Positions 46,146-60,200 of a DNA stretch of 64,000 bases are shown here, piece by piece. The notes below the pieces were generated by a model. It was not told the DNA's origin and did not search any database. It worked only from the letters and a program-made list of their open reading frames with translations. The translations under genes were made by a program, and so were the position numbers. The DNA is from Euzebyella marina (GTDB taxonomy: Bacteria; Bacteroidota; Bacteroidia; Flavobacteriales; Flavobacteriaceae), in contig NZ_JACYFK010000001.1 in assembly GCF_014855515.1 (NCBI RefSeq), positions 930,001 to 994,000 on the forward strand, written 5' to 3'. Each line of letters begins with the position of its first letter. Positions within the stretch are counted from its first letter, which is position 1.

Positions 46146-48260
46146 ATGAAACTAGCCAAATACCTATTGTTAACACTCATTGCTGCCTTAAGCCTTACCA
46201 ATCTTCAGGCGCAAGAAGACGACCCTATATTGCTGTATAGCCCAGCTTCTCAAAACCTGTTGAAATTCAACAGGTTTTTGATCAACCCAACGTTCTCTAC
46301 CGTACAGGAAGACAAGTCTTATATCAACCTTTTACACAGAAACCAATCGGTTCAGTTTAAGGATAATGATCAGACTTACTTCTTGAGTTATAGTGGTAGA
46401 ATCGGGGACAGAAGTGGTCTTGGACTAAGCTTATACACGCAATCAATAGGCCCTGTCTCGAACATAGGTGTGCTAGCTAACTATGCATATGGAATTAAAC
46501 TTAGCGAAAAAAGCAACTTTACCTTCGGTGGTAACCTAGCGTATTACAGCACTGGACTAGATAGGAATAATGTTGATGTTATCGACGCTGAAGATTTTAG
46601 ACTGAACGGTACAGAAGACAGCAACGTACTATCTTTTCAACCCGGTTTCAACCTTTCATACGGAAAAATCGATTTTGGTGTATTTGCTGAAAACTTATTC
46701 GATTACAACCTAAAGACCAGTGAGTCTTTAACCGATTTTGCCGATAAAACCTATTCGGCCCATTTACAGTATACCCATGCTTTTGAAAATGGTAATGGTA
46801 TTATGGAAGGTAGTCGCTTAATGCCGATTGCGAGGGTGAGAATGAACGGTCAGAACAGATTTGCTTCAGACGAGGAAGCCCAAGATCTTTCTTATGGTGG
46901 AGGTCTAATTTTAGATTTACCAAAAATAGGTTGGTTACAAGGCGGGTATGACAGTTTTTATGGTGCCTCTGCCGGTGCCGGTTTTAATATCAATAAAAGG
47001 CTCTCCTTAGGTTATACAATGGAGAAAGGTTTTACTACAGATTTTGACAACCTTGGCATCACCCACGAAATTTCTTTTGCCTACTCATTTACCCCGAACT
47101 TGACAGAAGACAGAGTAATGCTTGAAGAAGATTATGAGGATAGCCTTGCTGAAGAGCAGTCCTTCGATAAAAACGATTTGGCATCCAATGAAGAAGTAGC
47201 AGAATTGAAAAGAAAACTTGCGGAAAATGATGCCATCATCGAAGAGTTGATGTTCCGTCAAGATTCGCTTGAGGCCAGCCGTCAAAAAGATCTTGAAAGA
47301 AGGTTTAATATGGTCATGAGCATGGTTAGAAACGAGACCAACGGTAACCGTCCAGATTTAGAGGAAAGGGCGGAATCTATGTTCCTCGGTAATCAAGATA
47401 GACCAGTCGTAAACAACCATAACACAAGCAACGACGGTATTATACCGAATAGTACAAAGACGCCGGTTCAACATAAAGACGCAGTTGCACAAATCAGCAA
47501 AAAACAAGAAGTGGCTCAACCTGTGGTAGAATCGAAGCAACCCGTCGAAACCTCAGATTTGGCAAGCTCTACTGAAAGACCAGCTATCAAAAGCCGCAAA
47601 TTTAAAAATCTCGATGGTGTGACAGATGGTTACTATGTAGTTGCTAATGTTTATAAAGGCGGCAAGTACATGGATAAGTTTCTGAACGACATGAACGACA
47701 AAGGTTTTATGTCTACTAACTACATAGACAACCCAAAGAACGGTTTAAAATATGTCTATCTAGAACGTTACGATACTTGGCAAGAGGCGGTTGATGCCCA
47801 TCAATCAGGAATGAACGGAGAATATGATGGAGACCTGTGGATTATGAATGTCGACAACAAGTACACGAACGAGGCCTATGCCAGCAACGTTGACAAAATA
47901 AAAGAAAAGTCGGCCAAATATGCCGATGATGTACTTCAACAAAACGTAGTGGTTAAAGACCAAGTGGCCTCTAAAGAGATGACGTCGAAAGTTTACAAGA
48001 TAGACGGTGTGGGATCAGGCTATTACATCATCGCCAACGTATTCGCCAACCCAAAAAATGCCAATCGTTTTGTTAAACTACTCAACTCGTATGGCCTAAG
48101 CGCAAGCTACTTTATCAACCCCGAAAATAACTGGAGATATGTCTACTTGAAAAGACATGAATCTTGGAACAATGCCCTCATATCTTACTATACCAACCTA
48201 AATGATTCGTATAACGATAAAATGTGGATTATGCGAGTCAAACCAAACCTACTGGCATAA
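46146..48260 (+). CDS. sprD: SprD-like protein: PorP/SprF-like barrel fused to coiled coil and two SPOR-like domains
   Basis: The 704-aa protein has a signal peptide (MKLAKYLLLTLIAALSLTNLQAQ). A PorP/SprF-like barrel covers about residues 24-320, starting near YSPASQNLLKFNRFLINPTFS. A coiled coil at about 335-395 (VAELKRKLAENDAIIEEL) follows, then a low-complexity linker and two SPOR-like modules at about 492-574 and 619-700. Each module has GYYxxANV, YVYLxR and a final WIMxV. The barrel should sit in the outer membrane with the tail in the periplasm. The stop codon is followed directly by the sprB ATG. The name sprD rests on gene order. Confidence 0.8.
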   Translation: MKLAKYLLLTLIAALSLTNLQAQEDDPILLYSPASQNLLKFNRFLINPTFSTVQEDKSYINLLHRNQSVQFKDNDQTYFLSYSGRIGDRSGLGLSLYTQSIGPVSNIGVLANYAYGIKLSEKSNFTFGGNLAYYSTGLDRNNVDVIDAEDFRLNGTEDSNVLSFQPGFNLSYGKIDFGVFAENLFDYNLKTSESLTDFADKTYSAHLQYTHAFENGNGIMEGSRLMPIARVRMNGQNRFASDEEAQDLSYGGGLILDLPKIGWLQGGYDSFYGASAGAGFNINKRLSLGYTMEKGFTTDFDNLGITHEISFAYSFTPNLTEDRVMLEEDYEDSLAEEQSFDKNDLASNEEVAELKRKLAENDAIIEELMFRQDSLEASRQKDLERRFNMVMSMVRNETNGNRPDLEERAESMFLGNQDRPVVNNHNTSNDGIIPNSTKTPVQHKDAVAQISKKQEVAQPVVESKQPVETSDLASSTERPAIKSRKFKNLDGVTDGYYVVANVYKGGKYMDKFLNDMNDKGFMSTNYIDNPKNGLKYVYLERYDTWQEAVDAHQSGMNGEYDGDLWIMNVDNKYTNEAYASNVDKIKEKSAKYADDVLQQNVVVKDQVASKEMTSKVYKIDGVGSGYYIIANVFANPKNANRFVKLLNSYGLSASYFINPENNWRYVYLKRHESWNNALISYYTNLNDSYNDKMWIMRVKPNLLA

Positions 48261-51200
48261 ATGACACCAAAGCTTATTAAAAACTTGCTTGCAGGCGCAT
48301 TTTTCTTTGTCGCCTGTTCCGTTTTTTCTCAAGAATATACGCCTTTCACCAGGACCTATCCTTCGGGAGACAATTTTAGGTACCAAACCAATATTAAAGG
48401 CGACCTCACTTTTATTTCAAATAGTATTTTGAATAGGGATGGGGGCACATCCAGTACAGAGCCCAACGACCCTTACAACAATTTAAGCACTAGTAATAGT
48501 TGGAATACCGAAACAGGGGGTAACCTCAACTATAACGATTATAAGAACATGCAATACATTGATGTAGATGGTGACGCATCTACATTCAATTCAAGTACCG
48601 CCACGTTTTCTTTTCCGAATGCCGATTGTAACCTTATAAGATATGCAGGATTATATTGGTCGGCGACATACCCAAGCGATACCGCCGATGGCTTTTACGA
48701 CGGTAACACCTACCGTTCCAACAGCATCCCTGTAGGACAAGGAAGACAAAACGATTTTAATCAGGTTAGGTTTCGGGTTCCTGGAGGCACTTATGTCAAT
48801 ATCACTGCAGATGAAATTTTATATGATGGCTTTACGAGTGGCGATAACTCGGTACGCGAAAATAGTCCGTATGCCTGTTATGCCGATGTTACCAGTTTAA
48901 TAACCCCATTAGCAGACCCGACCGGAGATTATACCGTAGCAAATATTCGTGCAACCGTGGGTAGTTTGACCCCTGGTGGTGGTACCACTGGCGGGTGGAC
49001 ATTGGTAATTGTATACGAAAACCCGAATCTTACCGGTAAGCTCATTACGACCTTTGATGGTTTCGCAAGAGTACGCGATACCGATAGAGTAGATATCAAT
49101 TACTCCGGCTTTAATACCATACCAGCAGGCCCTGTAAGGGCCAATGTAGGTGCTGCAACTTTAGAGGGCGATTTTAGAATAACCGGAGACAGATTACGAA
49201 TTAGGGCCGCCAGTAGTGGGGGCTTTACGACTTTGAGTAATGGTGCCAACCCCTCAAACAACTTTTTTAATAGTAACATTACCTTAAACGGAACGGTTAC
49301 TACCAATAGAAACCCGAACAGTACCAACACCCTTGGTTATGATACCGATATTTTTCTAATCAATAACCCGACTAACTCTGTCATACCCAATAACGAAACA
49401 TCGGCAACTTTCCGTTTTGAAACCAATGGTGATCAATACTACCCTTTCTTTAACTCATTCAATGTAGAGATTATAGAGCCCGAAATTGTTCTGGAAAAAA
49501 GGGTAGAAGATATCGCCGGAAATGATATAACAGGGCAGGGGGTAAATTTAGGCCAGATACTGGATTACGTGCTGTCTTTCGAGAACCTTGGTAACGACGA
49601 TGCAACCAATTATACCATTCGCGATATTCTTCCGATAAATGTAACACTTGATGAGGGTAACATCAAAATGCCGGCGGGAACGACCTATACTTTTAACCCT
49701 TCTACCAGAGAAGTGGTTTTTACCATTCCAGACAACTTGGTTCGTATTGGTCAGCCTACCTCATCTATAAGAATGCGTGTTCAAGTGGCAGAAAATTGCT
49801 TTGATTTTATAGATGCCTGTACCGACTTAATACAAAACTTAGCGTATTCTACCTATGAAGGGGTTATTAACGACAACCAGATTACAGATGACCCGAGTGT
49901 TTCCGATTTTGATACCTGTGGTTTTCCAACACCAGGTGCAACCAACTTTTTACTTGACGACCTTTCTGATTGTAATTTTACAAGAACTATTCAGCTGTGC
50001 GGTGATTCTGTAACCCTAGATGCCGGGGACAACTTCGATGATTATATTTGGGTTCGTGACGAAAATGGCAACGGTCAAATCGATGCCTCAGACCCTGTGC
50101 TCAACGATGGCAACCCTGATGGCGATCTCAGTACTCTAAATGTCAATGATATTGGAACTTATATCGTCGATAAAATTGTTGCTGATCCTTGTAAAGGCTT
50201 TAAAGAAATAATCATTGTCGAACGTTTCGGTACCACGCAAACTAACCCGATTGTAGATTACTTCAATACTTTAAACTCCGATGCAGACCCAACCAATGAT
50301 ATTCAAGGGGAAATTGTGCAGTGTAGTGTTGACGGAGACTTGCTGCCCAACATATTTCTTTGCGGTTCGAATGACTCACAACTTTTACAAGTTAATATAA
50401 CCGACGCCCAAAGCCTTACTTGGGAAAGATTAGATGAAGGAAGTTGTACGGCAGCCCCGGATGATTGTGCGAACAAAAATCTAACATGTACATGGAATGC
50501 GGTAGAATCCGGAAATAACTTTAACGTCAATTCCGCAGGTAAATATAGGCTTGTTGTGAACTATCAGAACGGCTGTTTCAGCAGGTTCTATTTTGACGTG
50601 TATCAGAATAATCTTGACATTCTTTACAATGCTCGTGATATCATCTGTACTACGGATGGTAATATTACAATTACCAATCTTGGAAGCAACTACGGGTACC
50701 AATTGGTAGATGTTTCCAACAGCACTATCGTTGTGCCATTTAGCGCCAATAACGGCCCTTCTTTTGACATTACTACAAACGGAGCCTATAGAGTAGATAT
50801 CGTTCAGCTTGACGGCTCTGGCAACCCCATACCCAACGCCTGTATTTTTAGCACTCCGGATATTGGAATTCTGGATAGGGATTTTCAAGTAAACGTTGAA
50901 GCCACCCCTGCCAATTGTAATGATCAAGGAACCATAAAAATTGACATCTTAAACGTTGAGCCCAATTATACTTATGTTTTAAGAAGGTCCGATGGCACTT
51001 TGATAGATGACGAAACTGCGGCGACCAGCAACACCCATACCTTTCAAGTAAACCAAGGCGATTACATTATCGAAGCTTCTAGTGAAGATGGTTGTACCTA
51101 TACTGAAAATGTTACCGTTACCCGCACACCAGACCCTACGATTAGTGCTTTGACGATTAATGACATAGGTTGTACTTCCGGGGTCATTCAATTAACAGGT

Positions 51201-54200
51201 TCCGGTGGTTTTCCAAACCCCGACTATTCCTATGCAATTTGGTCAAGAAACGGCACCAATCTATATCCAGATGTGGCTTCAATTCCTGGGGATGCTTACG
51301 ATACGAACCCAACTTTCACCTTCGGATGGAGAGATACCGACGCAGATGATGTTGACGAATATTTTGCAGGTGAAGACGGCACCTATTCTTTCGTTATTGT
51401 TGATGCCAATAACTGTTTCGCTTTTTCCAATGAAGTGACCATCAACGATAACGGAACAATGACAATTGACTCCATTACAGAAACAGAGCCCTCTTGTAGT
51501 GGAGATGCGGATGGAGAAATCACCATTAATATTATTGGTGGGGTAGCGCCTTTTCAATATAGCATTGACAATGGAGCCACCTATCAAGGCTCCCCAACAT
51601 TTGTCAATTTAAATGCGGGCAGCTATGCCATTCGTGTTTTAGATAGTTCTGGCTGCGAACAAACTCAAACTTTTGTTCTAAACGAACCTTTTCCATTGAG
51701 CGCATCAACCGGGGTTTCTAGAGATGCCACTTGTGACCCTAATGGGGCAGAGGTGAGGGTTACCAATGTAACCGGCGGTTCGGGAACCTACCAATATAGT
51801 TTTGATGGCGGTTCCACTTACGGGGCATCAAGTACTGCCGTGCTTCCTCCGGGAGATTATACAGTAATTGTAAGCGATGGTGCTTGTGAGTACCCAATGA
51901 ACGTAACTGTAGAAGATATTCCCGAAGAACCCGAAGTGACGCTTACTCCAGAGGTAAGCTATAATTGTGATGGAACGGGCACAATTACGGCAACCCCAAA
52001 CATCGCTACTTATAATTATACTTACGCGCTTGATGGTGTGTTGAATTCTCCAGACCCTACCAGTAATGTTTTTGACAATGTTGTTCCAGGAACATATACC
52101 GTAACAACCTATTATACCTCACAAACCCCTCCAACCCCAAGTGTTTTGTTGAGTGAGGATTTTGGTAGTGGAGAAACCATTCCTAGCCCCAATACCAACG
52201 GTTATGGCTATGAAGATCAAACTAATAACCCTCCTGGAGATGCCAACCAAAACGTAAACGATTTTGAATATACGGTAACAAGTAGCATTGTAGCGCCCTT
52301 CGGCACTTGGATCAATCCTATTGACCACACCTCTGGAACCAGGGCTGGTCAAGGCCGTTATTTAGTAATGAACGTAGGAACACCGACCCCTGCACAAATC
52401 ATTTACTCTAAGCAAATCAATGACGTAATACCTAACCAAGACCTTAGTGTTACGCTTTACGTAATGAACCTTTTGCGTCAAGGCACCGGTGGCCTCGACC
52501 CAGACCTTACAATAGAAATCAGGGAAGCTGGCACTTCTAACGTAGTACAGTCTATAAGAACAGGTAGTATAGCCAAGAATACAGGAGCAAGCGATTGGGT
52601 AGAATTCACTGCTACGCTGAACCCTGGGGCAAATACCACTTTAGATTTTGTAATCAGATCTGAAATTCCTGGAAATGGCGGTAATGATTTTGCTCTTGAT
52701 GATATAGTTATACATCAAGTACCCGAAGTGTGTGAGCAGTCAGTAGAAACACCTGTTACCGTAGTTGCCGGAAACGTATTTACCGCATCCATTACGAGTG
52801 CTACAAATGTTACCTGTAATGGAGATACAGACGCTACTATTACCATAGAAGCTGAAAATTTTGACTCGGTTGCAGGGTTTGAATACTCTATCAATGGTAG
52901 TGCCTTTGTAAACTCTACGCTATCCCCAGTAACTACCTCTGCCCCTTTAGGTGCAGGCACCCATACTATTGTGGTCAGAAAAGCGGATGAAATTACCTGT
53001 TCAAGAACGCTTACACATACCATTACAGAGCCTACTGCCGTTGTCGCAAATGCCTCCGTTACCACAGAACTTACCTGTACCAATGGCGGAGCTACCATAA
53101 CTGCTAGCGCCTCTGGCGGAACCCCTGGTTATGAATATCAATTAGAGGATAATTTGGGAAGCATTGTTCCAGGGTTTGACTTTGCCGCCAACGGAAGCAA
53201 CACTGTATTTACAGGCCTTGCTGCGGGTGATTATCTTGTTAGGGCAAGAGATGCCCGTTTGTGCGAAGATATTATCGATAGCTCGATTACGGTAAGTCCG
53301 ATCAATCCTATTTCCTTTACTGTTACACCAACAGCTTGTTATCCTGGTGGTAATACAGCTACCATTCAAATTGATGTCACCGATGGTAACGGAGACTATA
53401 CGTTTAGCCTGAACGGAAACCCTTGGGTGGCGCCCACTCCAAGCAATTCGACCACCCATACTTTTACCGGACTTTCAAACGGCACATATACCGTAAATGT
53501 ACGTGATGGACTAGGGTGTACCGGTACGCTTCAAACAATTACTATTGATCCACAATTAACAGTGTCGGCCTCAGCGCCAAACATTACTGCTTGCGCTACT
53601 TCTACCGATATAGCCATTACCGCTAGTGGTGGTGATAACAATTACGTATATGCCGTGGTTCTTAACGGTACGACCGTTACGGATGGCGATTTTAACACCG
53701 TCAACCCTGTAACCGTAACCTCGGCAGGAGATTATGACATCTATGTAAGGGATAACAATGGTGCCACAGGCTATTGCTCCGCGGTACAAACGATTACTGT
53801 TGTACAAGATGCGCCAATTGCTTTCACACCAACACCGACCGATGTAAGTTGTTTCGGCGGTTCTGATGGATCTATCTCCATAGTGGTCAACTCAGGTGGC
53901 AACGCTCCGTTTATGTATAGCATTGACAACGGCGTAACTTATGTTATCGGAAATTCATTCCCTAATTTAGTCGCAGGCACATATCCAGTGCGCGTTAGAG
54001 ACTCCAACAATTGTGAATCTGTCGTTCAAAATATTACTGTGAACGAGCCGGCTCAAATCGTTGCGGAGGCCAGTTTAACACAAAACTACACTTGTACAAC
54101 TGATGGTGAAATTACCGTCGGAAGTGTAACCCCGACATCTGGCGGTTCTGGAGATTATCAGTACAGTATCAATGGTGGGGCATGGACCGCCTCTACCACT

Positions 54201-57200
54201 GGAGGACACACCTTTACCTCTTTAACGGAAGGAACTTATAGCATTCGCGTTAGAGATTCCAATGCAACTACCTGTGGTATTACCTTGGCCGATATAGTTG
54301 TTGCTCCACTACCAACCGAACCAACACTTACCACTTCCGTGGCTTATAATTGTGATGGCACCGGTACTATTACAGTGCTTCCTAACGACCCGTCATACAC
54401 CTATAGTTTAAATGGTGGAGCGGCCCAACCCTCGAATACATTTACAAATGTTGCGGTTGGCCTTCACACTATAACCGTTGATTACGGAAGTAACTGTACA
54501 GTAGATACTGCTGCCAACATCGAAAACGGAAATGCCTTTGAAGCTTCTATCTTTGCTTTCGAAAATCTAGATTGTAATGGAGATGGTTCGGGTACCATTA
54601 CCATCAATGCAGATAATTATGGTGCCGGTGGATATGAATACAGTTTGAACGGCAACTCATTTGTAGGACCGTTCAGTGCATCTGAGCAAATAACAGGTCT
54701 TTCTGCACAAGCGTATACGATTGAAGTACGAGATGTTGACAACCCGATTGCAGGGTGTACCGTTACCCTCAACCAAACATTGACGGAACCTACTCCTGTA
54801 GTCACTACGGCCAGTATTACCGAACAATTCACCTGTGATAACACCGGAGCGACCATAACAGCTTCGGTTTCAGGCGGCACCCCAACTTATGAATATCAGT
54901 TGGAAGATACCGTTGGTGGCATCATAACTGGTTACCAAAGTAATGATTTCTTCGCCGGTCTTTCAGCTGGGGATTATATAGTTAGAGCCAGGGATTTGAA
55001 TTTATGTTCAGACGCCATTGATGTTGCTATTACTGTAACCGCTCCTCTGATTCCGACATTTACTGTATCCGAAACGGCTTGTTATTCTGGTGCCAATAAC
55101 GCATCGATTCAAGTAGATGTAACCGCTGGTAACGGCAATTACACCTTCAGTTTAGATGGAGGTCCGTTCATTACACCTTCGCCAGCTTCATCTACCACCT
55201 ATACCTTTACCAATTTATCTGACGGAACTTACACTATAGACGTACGTGACGGTTATGGGTGTTCAGCCGTACAACAAACAATAACAATTGAGCCCCAATT
55301 GGTAGTCTCTATTGATATTGATGAAATAAGTTCTTGTGCCGATGGTACTATAACAGTTAATGCGACCGGTGGTGACGGTAACTTTGTGTATGCCTTTGTT
55401 CCTGTCAATACAAGCCCATCAGGTTTTTACGGGGCGTCGAATACCTTTACGGTTACCAATGCCATGGCGACTGCCAACCCGGCCGGATATGATGTTTATG
55501 TGCAGGATAACAATGGGTCTGTACCGGCTTGTTCTTTCTTGCAGGAGGATATAATTTTTACCCCTTCGACTCCTTTAACGGTAGCCGGAACTGCTACGGA
55601 TCCGGAATGTTATAACGGATTTGGTTCAATCGATGCGATAGTAGGCGGAGGAAATGGTCCGTTTACCTATCAATTAGTTGATTTAAGTCCTGCAGATGGT
55701 ATTGACTACGGTACTACAAACACCAATATATCTAGCAACACCCTGACTTTTAATGGTATTGGGGTGGGTGATTATGAAATTACCATTACCGATGAAGATG
55801 GTTGTACCGTAACCTCATCAACCGTTACAATCAATAACGCTGTAGAAATTGATGCGGATATTGATCCAATTTTACCGGCCGCGTGTAATGATCCTGACCC
55901 CAACGAGTATGGATTTGAATTCAACAACGTAGTTACGCCTGCGGGAGGAACAATTGAATATAGTCATGATGGTGGTGCATCTTGGCAATTATCAAATGAG
56001 CTTAGAGGTCATCTCTCAGGTACAGAAGTATTTCCTTCCATAAGGGTTACCCTACCTAGCGGCACTATCTGCCAAAGAGATTTTGACAGGTATATTATCC
56101 CATATCCTCTTGATAACTTAGATATAAGCATTAGCGCCATCGTAGTCAATTGTAACGACCTTCAGGTACGGGTACAAGGTACTGCTGGTGTGGCGCCATA
56201 CGAATATGCGTATTCCGAAGACCCGGCGAATTTCAATCCTACTATTGCAACATGGCAACCGGGCGGTTCTGTAGATTCTGGCGGAAATGCAGTTCCAGCA
56301 GGTAACGGTTCTTATACTTGGACAGGGCTTACACCCGGAAGAACTTATGTGTTTTATGTAAGGGATGCAACTGGTTGTGTGCGTCAAAGCCTTATCAATG
56401 TTAATGACCTTATCACCCGACCTATAGAAATTACCGAAGTTGTGACTCCAACTTGTTTTGGAGGTTCTACTGGTGAAATAGAATATACACTGAATCCGGG
56501 AACTCCTAGTACCCATATGAGATGGGAATTCTTTGAAGTAGGCAATCCTGTTGCCATTCAATCAAGTGGAGGAAACATTCCATTTAACAATACCATCAAT
56601 GTTAGCGGATTAAGCGAAGGCGAGTATTACATAGAAGTGGTTCAGTCGGATGGTACCACAGATTCGTGTACAGGAGGTAGTGAAAACAGTTATCTTCAAG
56701 AATTAAATGCCATAAACGGCACACCTAATGCTACACGGGATATATCTTGTAACCTACCAGGTCTTATAACCGTAGACAATATTACCGGTGGTGGTGGAGC
56801 CCCTTACACATTTGATGTAACCGGCCCTGCTGGTTTTACACCACTTACAGGCGTTACCACCAACCCAATAGAAATTCCTGTAAACTCCCCAGCTGGCAAT
56901 TATACAGTTACCATGTACGATCAGTATGGTTGCTCGGTAACCATGGCTCCTATTAATCTTGATCTATCGCCGAATCCGACCATCGATTCAGTTACTCAAG
57001 ATAATTGTGCGGCGCCAATTGATTTAATAGTCGTTGGTTCTTCAGCTGCAGGAAATTTAAGATATGCTATTGTCACAGCCGGAAGCCCAGCACCGACTAC
57101 CTTTTTAGATAATGGCGGGGTCTTCAACGATATTACTGCCGGGGATTATGATGTATATGTAATGGATGGTAATGGCTGCGTAGCCTCACAATCATCTTAC

Positions 57201-60200
57201 ACCGTACATCCGGTTCTTTCGATAAGTGCGAGATTGACTAAACTACTAGATTGCACCGCCTCTCCAGATGCTGTAATTAGCATAGAAGCTTTAGTTGGTT
57301 CGGGAAGTTATGAATATTCTATTACCAATACGGCAGGTGCACCTGCCGTAGCTCAAACTGCTTTTCCAAGCAATCCTTTTGACTACAATGCCCCGTTGGC
57401 TGGTGATTATACCATCACCATTTATGATACCAATACGCCGAATAACGCAGCTTGTAATAGAGAGTTTACAATTACTGTTCCTGATAGAATAGAACCTTCA
57501 GTTGAGAATATCACTACCACTGATGTCACTTGTAACGGAGATTCAGATGGTACTATAACCATAAGGGCCACTAATAGTCCGATTGGGCCGTTTTCTTTTG
57601 AAATCACTTCTTTTGATGGTGCGGCAACAAGTATTTTGCCAACGAGCACCACAGCAAATACGGCGACCTTTACTGGTCTGGCTCCAACAACTACTGCCGC
57701 TGGATACATAGTCACGATAACTGGAAACCCAGCTTCTAACAATTGTAGTACAGATAGTGCATCGATACTCATTTCAGAGCCAGCGCCTATTGCGGTTACC
57801 ATGGCGCCAACAGTTGAATTTGCTTGTGTTGTAGGCAACAACGAAAACCACGCAAGCATTACGGTACAAAGTACCTCGGGTGGTTCTAATAATTTCGTGA
57901 GATACGAATTCATTAATGACCTCAATCCAGGAACCCCTGTACAAGATGGACCGGATACCACGTATATAGAAACTGATTTCGCGGGTGGAAACTATACCAT
58001 TAACGTTTATGACGATAATGGTTGTGTAGGCTCAACAACTGCAAGTATTGCTCCGTTTGACGAGTTGCAGTCGGCTACTATCACCGTCGATCAACCCATT
58101 ACATGCGTTTCAGGCGAGGAAATTACCATAAACGCCTTTGGTTCACAAACAGATACGAGTACTCCGGCAGGTCTTGCCAATTATGAGTTTAGACAATTGC
58201 CAAGTGGTACTTTTCAAGTATCAAACGTCTTTGTCAATTTACCCACAGGTACGCATACATTTGAGATAAGAAATATTAATACGAATTGTGTCATTTCTGT
58301 TTCCCATACCGTTGGTAATCCTAATAATTTTGAAATTTCGGTTATCACGACCGATGTGGTTTGCCATGGAACAGATGGTACGGTTAGTTTCTCAATTTCA
58401 GATGCAGTTAATCCTTATTCTAATGGATTCACATGGCAAATTTATAATTCACAAGGTACGGCAACTACGGCAGATGATACCATTATTGCTGGCGCCAATG
58501 GCGTTTCGGCCAATGTTGGCCCTACAACGCCATTTGCTATTGCCGCAGGTGAATACAGGGTAGAAATCACCCAAGATTCGAATCCGTTCTGTGTGTCTTC
58601 AGAGCTTTTCAATATTGCGGGTCCAACAGACCCAATTTCGGCCAACACAGATGTAACAGAAGTTACTTGTCTGGGTAATGACGGAATTATAGAAATTATA
58701 GACGCTCAAGGCGGATGGGGAGGCTACACCTATTTTGTCGCTCCAGCGACTGATCCAGCTCCTACCTATCCAGGTAGTTATTTGGCCAACCCTAGATTTA
58801 CGGGTTTAGCTGGTGCGCCAGGTGCTGGAATTGATTATCAAGTCTGGATTGCCGATCAAAATGGTTGTGAATTCCGTTTATCGAATGTCAACTTGGTAGA
58901 CCCGACGGCTATTACGGCAGATTTAAGAATAAATCAGCCTAATTGTACGAACTTAGAAGGTGAAATAGAGGTTATCAACGTAACTGGCGGTCAAGGAAGT
59001 AATTACAGTTATCAACTGCAGGTGTTCAACACAGGAACTTCTACCTATGATAATCTTCGTACAGTACAGACAAGCCCGATTTTCAGTGGTCTAGGTGCTG
59101 GTCAATATCAAGTTATCGTAAGTGATCAATGGAATTGTTCTGCCGCAACATCGGCAAGTATAGAACTATACGAACCTATAGTACCATTAGCAACAGTTGT
59201 TAAGACTATTGATTGCTCTACCACAGATCCAGGGGGTCAAATTACTATTACCCAAACAGGTGGTTCGGGTGCATTTAATTATTCAGTGGTGTATCCTGAT
59301 GGAATAACCACAGATGCCAATACAACCGGTGTATTTACCGCATTGACCCAAGATAGTACGATTGGAGAATATGTATTCACAATTACAGACCAAGCGGTTG
59401 ATCATGCTTGTAGTACCACTATTAGACAAAGTTTGGATCCGGAAATTATTCCAGTAATCAATGTTGATAATTTTACCAACGTTACTTGTAATGCTGCCAA
59501 TGATGGTACCATTACTGTAAGCACTACTGATAGTGGTGTTGGCCCTTACACTTTTAGAATCATTGCAGGAAACGGTAGTACTCCAGGTTCACCAATCCTT
59601 CCGACTACAACAAGTAATACTGCAGCAACTTTCACCGGTCTTACAGGAAGTACTGCGGGTATAACCTATACTGTTGAGGTGAGGGGAACAAACAATTGTT
59701 CAATTACGACGGATGTAACCATTACCGAAGAAGATCCGATTACTGTTAATGCCCTTTCGATTGTACAGTATGGCTGTACTAATGGAAATAACACCAATAA
59801 TGCAGCTGTTTCATTTAATGGCGCAACGGGCGGAACAGGCACTTATGTTCGGTATGTATTCATTAGAGATGGAATCGTTGTACAAGATGGTGCAAATACT
59901 ACGTATAACGAAACCGATGGTCTCGGTGGCAGCTATGAACTAAGGGTTTATGATGATGCAGGATGCTCGGCTCTTTCTGCCTCCGATGTAGTAACTCCTT
60001 TCGTAGAGATAACAGATCCTGTTGTGGTTACCACGCAGGAAGCGGCCTGTTCACCATTAAATAATGCCCAAATTGAGGTAGGGGTTACTATTAATCCAAC
60101 AACTGCTTCACCTAATTTAGAGTTCACTGTAAGTGGAATAAATGTGGTCTATAATCAGACTGTTAACTCTAGTAATGCAACAGAAACCTTCAGTGGTCTT

